Source of the DNA: Eurosta solidaginis
Taxonomy: Eukaryota > Arthropoda > Insecta > Diptera > Tephritidae
Length of the DNA stretch: 64,000 nt
Direction: 5' to 3'
Assembly (NCBI RefSeq): GCF_040869045.1
Contig: NW_027137012.1
Coordinates: 247,944-311,943 of the forward strand
The position numbers were made by a program, and so were the translations under genes. Under the pieces are notes generated by a model. The model had not been told where the DNA came from. It was given only the letters and a program-made list of their open reading frames with translations, and searched no databases. Shown here piece by piece: positions 43,558 to 53,875 of the stretch (positions within the stretch are counted from its first letter, which is position 1; the number at the start of each line of letters is the position of its first letter).

Positions 43558-43910
43558 TGTGGCGGCAACCACATATTACGAATTTACATAAATAGCTATA
43601 ATAGTTTCTTAGTGTTCATTTTAGAATTAATACCTAATGGGTATAACTAAAGGTTAAGTTATCTTATATTTTACTTTACATTATTATTCCAACTACATTT
43701 TAATATAGCATAATAATGCTATCTCTTTCACTCATATGAATTAAGCTATTATATTATTGTTCTCAATAATGTACAAGACATCACCTGATGTTCCTTATTT
43801 ACTCCAACAAGAATTTACAGCAATGTCTAATTAGAATTTACCAGTTAGATTTTGACTATTGCGTCGTGCTGACGCGTTATGAATTATTAAATAAATACCA
43901 AGATCCTACA
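43558..43910 (+). repeat. 3' LTR (353 bp)
   Basis: Same as the 5' LTR except for three substitutions (near its positions 10, 236 and in the CCAGTTGGATT word) and loss of 15 bp around CTGCAATGTCAAAAA. It ends GATCCTACA and is followed by TATATA. Confidence 0.95.
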
Positions 43911-43916
43911 TATATA

Positions 43917-44460
43917 GGTTAGGTTAGGTTGAACTGGCCGGTCCACGAAGACCTCACATAGGCTGATTGAGTCCGTAGTGTTACCAGAAGTTTGTTTTAA
44001 CGACCAAACTGAAAAACCCTATCAAAAATCAGGACCTATGTTATAAAATAAATCCGTCCTCTTGGCAAAAACTAGAAGCTTCCTAGGACTTAAGCCACTT
44101 GCTGCTTCTAGATCTGACAGCTGTATCACTCCTAATAGCTGGAGTCTTAGCCTGACAAGTGCAGGGCACGAGCACAGAACATGCTCGATCGTTTCCTCCT
44201 CCAACCCGCACTTCCTACATCTGCTATCACTGACCAAGCCTAATTTAAAGGCATATGACGCCAGAAGGCAGTGTCCAGTCACAATATACGTCATGAGTCA
44301 ACAGTCCTCTCTTTTTGATGATAGAAGCAACTTTGTTAGTCTAAGGTTGTAAGACCTACACATAATCTTCGACACTTTACATCCCCGCGCTTGAACACAC
44401 GCCTATCCCGCTTGGTCGATCATGTGCACCTCTCGCCTTCGCCACCTGGGCTCTTTCTGG
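43917..44460 (-). pseudogene. RNase H-type LINE ORF2 3' end (copy 4)
   Basis: On the minus strand a 90-residue frame (44022-44294) contains TGHCLLASYAFKLGL and the zinc-binding CRKCGLEEETIEHVLCSCPA, the usual C-terminal Cys/His module of RNase H-type LINEs. RNase H itself is only partly left upstream. The 3' end, read on the minus strand, is GGCCAGTTCAACCTAACCTA, and the LTR retrotransposon inserted directly beyond it. It is the best preserved copy of the module in the window. Confidence 0.8.
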
Positions 44461-45795
44461 GTTCTCGCCAGATTCTTGGTGTTGCAAATTTCATAGATTT
44501 TTTCTCACCTCAATACCAATCTAAAATATAGACAGAGACATCAATATGCCTACTTTATTTAATTTACTATTTAAATAAAATTTGCTTACCTTCCAAACAT
44601 CTATTACAATAACTACATGGACAACAAGGGCCCATGTCTTGTATTGATTCCAAACAGGACAACCAAAATATGCTTCGTAGGCTTCACAGAGGATGAGAGA
44701 CGTATTTAATTCATATTTTATATCTCACACTTTAATAAATTGCCCACATATATAACAAAAAGAATGGGCTCATATTTACACTTTCGTGACGACATTTTAG
44801 GTTATTCTAGATTTGTACAAAACACCTGATCGTTGCTTAGTTATCACTCTAGCGCCTTTATAACGAACAAAGATATTTTCTTGTCGTTTTTGTTTATAAT
44901 AAAACAGAAAATCATGAAATAAACTTTAGGGCAAAGAACAACATTTTTGTGTATAGTCGTGTTATATGAAGTTTTATGATAAAGCAGAAAATTTCCTTTC
45001 ATATAAGATATGTTTTTTTTTTTTTGAAAAACTGTATTGTTGTGAGAACAAATTTTTATGGAAAAAGAGGGCTGTATTGATATCTGTGTAACAGATTTAC
45101 AGATGGCTTTTTAGGGCAAAAGCCCTGAACTGTGTTCGGCCTTTCGAACACATGCCAAGCGGTCACTCTCCAGCTTTGTTACGTCGACTACTTCCCCTAA
45201 GCGCTTGAAAATGTTTAATGTTGCAAGATACTGTAGAAGAGCTCTCCTAATTCCACTGATCTGTACCCTTCCCCACTATTTGTCCCCGATCGTATTCACC
45301 TGCTGTTCCATAACGGACTTCATTCGTTCTCTGCTAGTTTTGTTCCCAGAGTCCAACCCATCGCCTTTAACCCTTTTGTCTGCTCTCGCTTATGACTCTT
45401 TTCTCCCTCTCTACTCCTTGTTATCAACACAATTACAGAATTAATTAAATGCCTAAATATTTATCTCGATTGAAATTTCCTCCAGTTTCATCCAATGCTC
45501 TTCCTTAACTAATCTGGAGAACGTCGACCGCTGTTATCGTCCAAAATATTTCGTCGTATTAGAATATTTGGACGTGTTAGGCCTGCTGCATTCCAATCAA
45601 ATGAACCGGTTCTCTTTTTGTGCTAAAGTTGGAGAAGGGCTTTCGGTATATGTCGTGGGAAATATAGAATGTACGTGGCAGTGTTGTCACTACACTGTAG
45701 CGTAATGTGGGAACAATGTACTTGGTAGAGTTCATGTGAGCGAAATCACATTGCAAATCGAGAGAAGAAAAGGAAAGTGCGAAAAAAGAGAAGAG
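44461..45795. other. No gene recognised
   Basis: Unassigned DNA with a pyrimidine-rich stretch near 45230-45420. Short frames only. Confidence 0.4.
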
Positions 45796-45800
45796 AAGAA

Positions 45801-46025
45801 AAGTTATCGATTTGTTATCGGAGTGTTATCAACGCCGGCAATACGTTTTATCGATTTGGTATCGCCAAGCTATGGGTTTGCTATCAACACCTTATTGATT
45901 TCAAAAAGTTTTCTTAATGCTTACGATTTATTTTAGAGACGTTATCGAATATTTATCGATATATTATCAACAAGTTATCGACTTGAAATCGAAGGGTTAT
46001 CGATTTCTTTTCGACGATTCTTAGC
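45801..46025 (+). repeat. Regular 11-bp tandem array, GTTATCGATTT consensus
   Basis: From GTTATCGATTT at about 45803, nine consecutive 11-base units can be read without slippage (GTTATCGGAGT, GTTATCAACGC, TTTATCGATTT, GGTATCGCCAA and so on). A break of ~38 bases follows, then seven more units (GTTATCGAATA, TTTATCGATAT, ATTATCAACAA, GTTATCGACTT and so on). Units keep the core TATCGA best. No coding role is likely, although a 66-residue frame crosses it. Confidence 0.85.
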
Positions 46026-46549
46026 TTGTTATGAAACAGGTGTAGTTAAAAGTTTAATAAAAAATCGAATACACATTTGTCACCCGCCGATACTAGTTGA
46101 TTAGAAATCAAAAAGTAGCCGATGATTGGGTTGTAGCATAAAGCCCACATTCACTCTCTTTTAAGTGAAAATACGAACCTTCTTGATATAACGTCGTGAT
46201 ACTTGCACACGAAGTTGCACAGTTTGCAGTCCCGTGCTCAATTACAGCTCTTTGCTGCGCAGTTAATCATATGCAAATCATTTCGCACTTTTATCAAGCC
46301 TAACAAATTTGGAAAATTTCCTCTATACGCTGCAATGGTTTCGTCTTCTTTCGTGAATAAGGCTTTTTTGTTAATGACATTGTAGTGCCAATATTTTGCT
46401 CAATTTAATGAAGGCGACACTCATGTGATTATCAGTACGATCCTTTAACGAATGGAAACAAGCAGCTTAAGGATTATTGTAGTCTAAGGAATTTACGGCA
46501 CGAGGTTTTTTGCAATGCTGTTATTCAATTCTTTTAACCCCAAAATCAA
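46026..46549. other. No recognised feature
   Basis: AT-rich DNA. Frames of up to 60 codons show no domain. Confidence 0.4.
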
Positions 46550-47356
46550 TTCCTCGAGGGCTAACCGGTTTGGGGCAGTCCTTTTTCGGAATTTATGCGG
46601 CACCCTCCGGTACTAGCACCTTTAAGTGGGAGGGACGCAAAAATTAAGTGGGGTAACACTGAGATGACAGCCCTTGATCGAAAAAAAATCCCGGTCGCTT
46701 CGGTGCATAGAACCGGCTGCCTTGGGAAGCGGACCAGAACACCACCTACACAATGACGCGAGAATACTCCCCATTGGGGAAAGAAATGAAATGCTAAACA
46801 AACAGCTTCTGTTGAATACCCAGAAACCTGGGTATCCCAACAGACATCTGATTGATGAGGCTACACCGCCCAGAGGCTTAAGGGGTCATCTCCATACGTA
46901 TTATGAGGAAATACGGCACCTCAGAACACAGCCTTATGAAGCCTTATGAAAGCAGGTATTCAGTGATATCCGCAAACAGATGTCGGACCTCTTTGCCAGG
47001 AATTGCCCGGCGAATCCGCTGTTTAAAGAAAAATACCCAGAGCTAGCAGAATAGGAACGCACCCTCACTAGGAAAACGCGCATCAATCTAGCTCAACTTA
47101 GACTGGGTACTGTAACAGGTCAAACTCTTACCTATCCAGAATCAACCGTTCGTAAATGTATGTCCTGTTTGCAATGTGTCCCCACATGACACCAACCATC
47201 TCTTCAATTGTATGGTGGAACCATCGCCTCTCATAATGGTCCACCCCTGTAGAAACAGAAAGTTTCCTTGGACTCCTGTTAGAGAACATTGATGACAATT
47301 TGTGATTGATCGCACCTATTGGATGGGGCGAAGCACTTCTAAACCAACAACAACAA
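46550..47356 (+). pseudogene. Jockey-clade LINE ORF2 C-terminus and 3' end
   Basis: In the frame from 46674 the sequence contains ERNEMLNKQLLLNTQKPG and HLIDEATPPRGLRGHL, followed after stops by TRKTRINLAQLRLG and, in another frame, PHDTNHLFNC. These are the last landmarks of Jockey-type ORF2 proteins: the M-L-x-x-Q-Y-L region, the L-D-E-x-P-P-P-R segment, L-P-R-x-T-R-x-x-L-A-Q-L-R-S-G and the H-D-T-x-H-L-F-x-C zinc region. The 3' end has GGATGGGGCGAAGCACTTCT and a CAACAACAACAA tail. Frameshifts and stops make it dead, and everything before the C-terminal region is missing. Confidence 0.8.
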
Positions 47357-48540
47357 GTAACTTTAAGTTTTGCCTTAAAAAGGTAAGAGTTGGGTCTTTG
47401 AAAGTGCCTTTGGAAGTCTGTTTTCTTCTTCCGAAACGGTTGGAGTTTTGGAGCTCATTCACACCTGACAAACGACTAAATACCATATTCCCAGTTTTCT
47501 ACCAGGTGCTTTACCGAGCACACATATTCACGTTCATTTATTCCTTTTTAAGTGGTTTCAAAAATATTCTGTTGTTCCTTATTTTAGAAGCATAGGAGAC
47601 TCTCTCACTTCTACGTCTATGAGCAGAAAAGTATAGTTTGTCGTCTCAAAGATATTTAACGGCTAGTCAGTTATTGTTTTAATTCAATGTTTGCTCTAAG
47701 TTATTTTTCGAAGGTCATCCCTTTTACTGTATAAATTATTTACAAAGTCGGGCGCTACACGCTTACATATGTCTATCTGTTTACATAATTTAAGGTAATT
47801 TAATTTACAGCGTACAAAATCTCCACTTCCTTCCCCTGTTATTTATTTATACGTTTTGCAAGTATTTGTGGTTGTGTTCACCAGAGATTTCTGCATTTGA
47901 TAAAATTGTGTTTCAATTAATTTACAAAGTCATGCTAATGCATGTGCACAAAAAACTAAATTTTATCTTCTATTATATATATGTGTGTAAGTATGTTTGC
48001 ATGTATGTTATTGACATCACAATTCGCATTTAAATAAACTTGACTTGAAAGTTTACTTGTAGTTAAAGTTAAAATCCATTTAATCCTTTTCACATTGTTT
48101 AACACATTGTTGCAATATGAAAGCGGCAACAAATCAACACAGAGTCATACACACATACATGCAAACAAGTATTTACATACATGGGATTTTCACATGTTTA
48201 TACATAAGCACAACGTTTGGCACTTTGGACCAAAAATGGTCCCTTCTAACCCCATTTGGTCCGCCGGTCCCTTTTTGTTAATTCTGGTCCTTTTTATTAA
48301 GCAGTCTCTTAGTTGCAATCGATTTCCATCAACCCGCATATAACCAGTCTTCCCATTACTTAAATTGATTTCTTCCTACCATTGCTAGGTACATAGGTAT
48401 GTATGTGTTGCACAGATTCAAAAATTGTTCAATCTTTATATTGCAGCAGAAAAGAGGCAACTTCAGCAGCGAATAATTTAGCCAAAGAAACACATAAAAG
48501 AGTGATGCCGATTTTACCAAAAACCAATTTTCGTTAATCT
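47357..48540. other. No recognised feature
   Basis: AT-rich DNA with CATA-type simple repeats near 48145-48180. No gene seen. Confidence 0.4.
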
Positions 48541-49380
48541 AATATCTAATCTAATATCTAATATCTAATATATATTATAAATGGGAAAGTTTGGATGTTA
48601 AGATGTTTGGATGTTTGGATGTTTAGATGTTTGGATGTTTGGATGTTTGGATGTTTGTCCAAACGTTTGTCTTTGTGACTCAATAACGCAAGAACGGCTG
48701 GACCGATTTGGATGAAATTTTGCACACATATAGCCAATAGTCTAGAAGGATCTACTAGCTATATATTTTTCAAAAGGGGCGTGGTCTCCGCCCCCTAGGA
48801 ACAGTTATAATTTAATTATTATATTTTTTCGTCTTTGCGACTGAATCACGCCAGAATGGCTACACGGATTTTGATGAAATTTGGGACACAGACAGTAGTC
48901 TACTAGCGAAATTTTTTTCGAACATGGAAAGAGGGGTGGGGGTCCCACGACCCTTCGAGAAATTATTTTTCTTAATTTTTACACATTATAACTTTACGTA
49001 TACTGACCTTCACCAATATCACAGACTCAAGGGGTCAAATAAGTCGAGGGCTTACAAAGTAAGCAGTGACACCCTCCGCCCGCCCCCCTTTATCTCCCCC
49101 TCTGGTGTAAAATCCATAAATTGTTATAACTCAATCTAAATTTTCTCCTAAATCAATAGTTTTTGGTATCTGGTACATACAGAACGAGATCTAGACAATT
49201 TTGGAGGAACGATCAGTGGTCCTCACCTCTACTCCCGCCATCCGCCCTCCATCAATTGTTTTTATTAGCACGCTTTTATTAGCTTTACCTGTATGTTTCT
49301 ATCTAACTTTTTATTCGCTCCAATGCGCCTGCTGCCTTATTAACATGGTTTTATAATTAGCTTCACCTTATTTGTAATCC

Positions 49381-52300
49381 CGTAAGGGTCATATCGAGAC
49401 CCTTCCGGGATCATTTCTGGATGGTTTTCGGGATCGGTCCGGGATTACGCCGGGGTAATTTCGGGACTTTTTCGGGACTATTTCGGGATCATTTTGGGAC
49501 CCATCCGGGATCATTTCTGTATAGTTTACGGGATCCGTCCGGGATCCCGTCGGGGTTATTTTGGAACATTTTCGGGACTATTCCGGAATCATTTCGGTAC
49601 TATTTCGCGATCATTTGGGGACCCTTCCGGCATCATTTCTGGATGGTTTTCGGGATCCGTGCGGGATCTCGTCGGGGTCATATGGGGACTTTTTCGGGAT
49701 CATTTGAGGGCTCTTCCGGCATCATTTCTGGATGGTTTTCGGGATCCGTCCGGGATATCGTCGGGGTAATTTGGGGACTTTTTCGGGATCATTTGGGGGC
49801 TCTTCCGGCATCATTTCTGGATGGTTTTCGGGATCCGTCCGGGATCTCGTCGGGGTCATTTGGGGACTTTTTCGGGATCATTTTGGGGCTCATCCGGCAT
49901 CATTTCTGGATGGTTTTCGGGATCCGTCCGGGATCCCGTCGGGGTCATTTCGGGACTTTTTCGCGACTAATACGGGATTATTTGGGAACCCTTTCGGCAT
50001 CATTTCTGGATGGTTTTCGGGATCCGTCCGGGATCCCGTCGGGGTCATTTCGGGACTTTTTCGCGACTAATACGGGATCATTTGGGAACCCTTTCGGCAT
50101 CATTTCTGGATGGTTTTCGGGATCCGTCCGGGATCCCATTAGGGTAATTTCGGGACTATTAGGGTATCATTTGGGAACCTTTCCGGCATCATTTCTGGAT
50201 AATTTACGGGATCCGTCCGGGATGCCGACGAGGTCATTTCGGGACTATTTCGGGATCATTTGGGATACCTACCGGCATCATTTCTGGATGGTTTTTGGGA
50301 TTCGTCCGGGATCCCGTCGTGGTCCTTTCGGGACTTTTTTTCGACTAATACGGGATCATCTGCGGACCCTTTCGGCATCATTTCTGGATAGTTGTCGGGA
50401 TCCCGTCAGGGTCATTTCGGGACTATTAGGGGATCATTTGAGGACCTTTCCGGCATCATTTCTGTATTGTTTTCGGAATCCTTTCGGGATCCCGTCAGGG
50501 TCCTTTTGGGACTTTTTTGGGGCTAATACGGGATCATTTGGGGATCCTCTAGGGGTCGTTTCGTGACTTTTTCAGTTTTATTTCGGGATCATTTGGGGAC
50601 CCTTCCGTCATAATTTCTTGATGGTTTGCCGGATCCATCAGGGTCATTTCGGGACCATTTTGGGATCATTTGGGGACCCTTCCGAGATCATTTCTGGATC
50701 CGTCCGGGATGCCGTAGGAGCCATTTCGGGATTTTTTGTTACTTTTCCGGGATAGTTTTTGGACCCTTCCGGGATCATTTCTGGATCTGTGCGGGATCCC
50801 ATCTGGGTCATTTCCGGACTATTTCGGGATCATTTTGGGATCCTTCCGGAAGCATTTCTGTATGGTTTTCGCGATCCGTCGTTGATTCCCTCGGAGCCAT
50901 TTCGGAACCTTTTCTGGAGTATGTCGGGGTCATTTGGGGACTTTTTCGGGATCATTTGGGGCTCTTCCGGCATCATTTCTGGTTGGTTTTCGGGATCCGT
51001 GCGGGATCTCGTCGGGGTCATTTGGGGACTTTTTCGGGATCATTTGGGGGCTCTTCCGGCATCATTTCTGGATGGTTTTCGGGATCCGTCCGGGATATCG
51101 TCGGGGTCATTTGGGGACTTTTTCGGGATCATTTGGGGGCTCTTCTGGCATCATTTCTGGATGGTTTTCGGGATCCGTCCGGGATCCAATCAGGGTAATT
51201 TCGGGACTTTTAGGGGATCATTTGAGGATCTTTCCGGCATCATTTCTGGATAATTTTCGGTATCCGTCCGGGATGCCGACGAGGTCATTTCGGGATTATT
51301 TCGGGATCATTTGGGATACCTACCGGCATAATTTCTGGATGGTTTTTGGGATTCGTCCGGGATCCCGTCGGGGTCATTTCGGGACTTTTTCTCGACTAAT
51401 ACGGGATCATTTGCGGACCCTTTCGGCATAATTTCTGGATAGTTGTCGGGATCCGTTCGGGATCCCGTCACGGTCATTTCGGAACTATTAGGGGATCATT
51501 TGAGGACCTTTCCGGCATCATTTCTGGATAGTTTTTGGAATCCTTTCGGGATCCTGTCAGGGTCATTTCGGGGCTTTTTCGGGATCATTTAAGGATGGCT
51601 TTCAGGATTCGTCCGGGAACCCGTCAGGGTAATTTCTGGACTTTTCCGAGACTATTTCGGGATCATTTTGGGACCTTCCCAAGATCATTTCTGGATGGAT
51701 TTCGGGATTTGTCCGGGATGCCCTCAGGGTCATTTTGGGACTATTAGGTGAGCATTTGAGGACCGTTCCGGCATCACTTCTGGATGGTTTTCGGTATCCG
51801 TTCAGATTCCCGTCGGAATAATTGCGGGACTTTTTCGGGATCATTGGGGTCCCTTCCAAAATCATTTCTGGATGGTTTTTGGGATTCGTCCGGCATCCCG
51901 TCGGGGTCATTTCGGGACTTTTTCTCGACTAATACGGGATCATTTGCGGGCCTTTTCGGTATCATTTCTGGATAGTTGTCGGGATCCGTTCGGGATCCCG
52001 TCAGGGTCTTTTCGTAACTATTGGGAGATCATTTGAGGACCTTTCCGGCATCAATTCTGGTTAGTTTTCGGTATCCTTTCCGGGTCCCATCAGGGTCATT
52101 TCGGGACTTTTTCGGCATCATTTAAGATTGGTTTTCAGGATTCGTCCGGTATCCGTCAGGGTAATTTCTGGACTTTTCCCAGACTATTTCGGGATAATTT
52201 TGGGACCCTCCCAAGATCATTTCTGGATGGATTTCGGGATCTGTCCGGGATGCCGTCAGGGTCATTCTGGGACTATTAGGTGATCATTTCAGGACATTTC

Positions 52301-53735
52301 CGGCATCATATCTGGATAGTTTTCGGGATCCTTTCGGGGTCCAGTCAGGGTCATTTCGGGACTTTTTCGGGATCATTTAGAGATGGCTTTCAGGATTCGT
52401 CCGGGAACCCGTCAGGGTAATTTCTGAACTTTTCCGAGACTATTTCGGGATAATTTTGGGACCTTCCCAAGATCATTTCTGGATGGATTTTGGGATCAGT
52501 CCGGGATGCCGTCAGGGTCATTTTGGTATTAGGTGATCATTTGAGGACCTTTCCGGCATCACTTCTGGATGGTTATCGGTATCCGATCAGCATCCCCTCG
52601 GAATCATTGCGGGACTTTTTCGGGATCATTTGGGATCCCTCCCAAGATCATTTCTGGATGGATTTCGGGATCTGTCCGGGATCCCGTCAGGGTCATTTAG
52701 GGGTGCGTTCGAGATCCCGTCAGGGACATTTCGGGACTTCTTCGGGAATATATCGGGATCATTTCTGGATGGGTTATGGGATCCGTCCATGACCCCTTAA
52801 GGGTCATTTCGGGACTATTAGGTGATCATTTGAGGACCTTTCCGGCGTCACTTCTGGATGATTTTCGGTATCCGTTCGGGATCCCGTCGGAATCAATGCG
52901 GTACTATTACGGAATCATTTGGGATTCCTTCCGGCATCATTTCTGGATGGTTTTCGGGATTTGTCCGGGATCCCGTCGGGGTTATTTCGGGACCTTTTCG
53001 GGGCTAATACGGGATCATTTGGGGATCCTCTAGGGGTCGTTTCGTGACTTTTTCTGTATTATTTCGGGACCCTTTCGGCATAATTTCTTGATGGTTTGCC
53101 GGATCCATCAGGGTCATTTCGGGACCATTTTGGGATCATTTGGGGACCCTTCCGAGATCATTTCTGGATCCGTCCGGGATGCCGTAGGAGCCATTTCGGG
53201 ATTTTTTGTTACTTTTCCGGGATAGTTTTTGCACCCTTCCGGGATCATTTCTGGATCTGTGCGGGATCCCATCTGGGTCAATTCCGGACTATTTCGGGAT
53301 CATTTTGGAATCCTTCCGGAATCATTTCTGTATGGTTTTCGCGATCCATCGTGGATCCCCTCGGAGCCATTTCGGAACTTTTTCTGGAGTTAGTCGGGAT
53401 AATTTAGGGACCCTTCCTGGATATTTTCTGGATGGTTTCTGAGATCCGTCCGGGAGCCCGTCAGGGTAATTTCGGAACTTTTTCGGGACTATTTCGGGAT
53501 CAATTTGGTACCCTTCAGGCATCATTTCTGTGTGGTTATCTGGATAAGTCTAGAATCGTGTCGTTGTCATTTCGGCTTTTTTTGGGACTACTTCGGGAAC
53601 TTTTGGAAACACTTCCGCGGCGTTTCTGGATGGTTTTCGGGATCCGCCCGCGATAGCGTCGGGGTCATTTCGTGGCTTTTTCTGGATAATTTCGTTATCA
53701 TTTTGGGATCCTATCAGGTTATCAGCTCATAAAGT
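49381..53735 (+). repeat. 11-bp-based array inside H1
   Basis: A G/T-rich array of monomers near CGGGATCATTT and CGGGACTATTT. TCATTTCTGG-type landmarks lie at 49411, 49511, 49633, 49722, 49811, 49900, 50000, 50100, 50189, 50278, 50378 and 50456, so spacings are 100, 122, 89, 89, 89, 100, 100, 89, 89, 100 and 78, all of the form 11n+1. Overlapping plus-strand frames up to 381 codons (49421-50566) are a consequence of the repeat. Confidence 0.95.
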
Positions 53736-53845
53736 TCTTTTTTTTACTCAATTACAAAAATAAAATGCATTAGACAGAAAAAAAATTTTAAACAGATAAC
53801 TTTATAAGCAGGCTAACGTGAATAGCCCACATATTTCATTTTCTC

Positions 53846-53875
53846 CTTGCGGACGGGGCCGCGGGTAAAGGCTAG
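53846..53875 (+). other. Helitron 3' terminus of H1 (hairpin plus CTAG)
   Basis: A stem-loop directly upstream of CTAG, the signal at which rolling-circle replication of Helitrons ends. Identical termini lie at 60980-61009 and 63834-63863. Confidence 0.85.

Larger units (their letters stand above)
38999..43910 (+). mobile_element. CsRn1-like Gypsy LTR retrotransposon, 4.9 kb
   Basis: Two direct long terminal repeats, TG...CA ends, a primer site, a purine tract, and gag, protease, RT, RNase H and integrase in Gypsy order. TATATA precedes the element (38993-38998) and follows it (43911-43916), a 4-6 bp target duplication. The Gag CHCC-type zinc finger, the tRNA-Trp-like primer site and the lack of an env gene fit the CsRn1/Kabuki lineage. 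The LTRs differ by three substitutions and one 15-bp deletion, so insertion was recent, yet pol has an in-frame stop and a frameshift. Confidence 0.95.
48564..53875 (+). mobile_element. Helitron H1, 5.3 kb, first of a head-to-tail trio
   Basis: It starts at a TC within TCTAATATATATTATAAATG, followed by GGATGTTT repeats, CGCAAGAACGGCTGGACCGA and TTTTGATGAAATTTGGGACA, a typical insect Helitron leader. The 3' end is a 7-bp-stem hairpin CTTGCGG-ACGGGG-CCGCGGG (53846-53865, two G-T pairs) followed by TAAAGGCTAG, ending at 53875. Between leader and end lies a ~4.35-kb array. No Rep or helicase sequence is present, so it is non-autonomous. Its leader is nearly identical to that of H2. Confidence 0.85.

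Noticed and set aside
43917..43935. Interstitial telomere (TTAGG) tract
   Set aside because: Only two to three units, always at the tip of the same LINE family, so it is better explained as the LINE 3' tail.
49421..50566. 381-codon open frame and dozens of similar overlapping frames up to 63750
   Set aside because: All plus frames of the 11-bp repeat are open and give the same peptide cycle. The frames overlap each other, start and end at random repeat variants, and show no domain.
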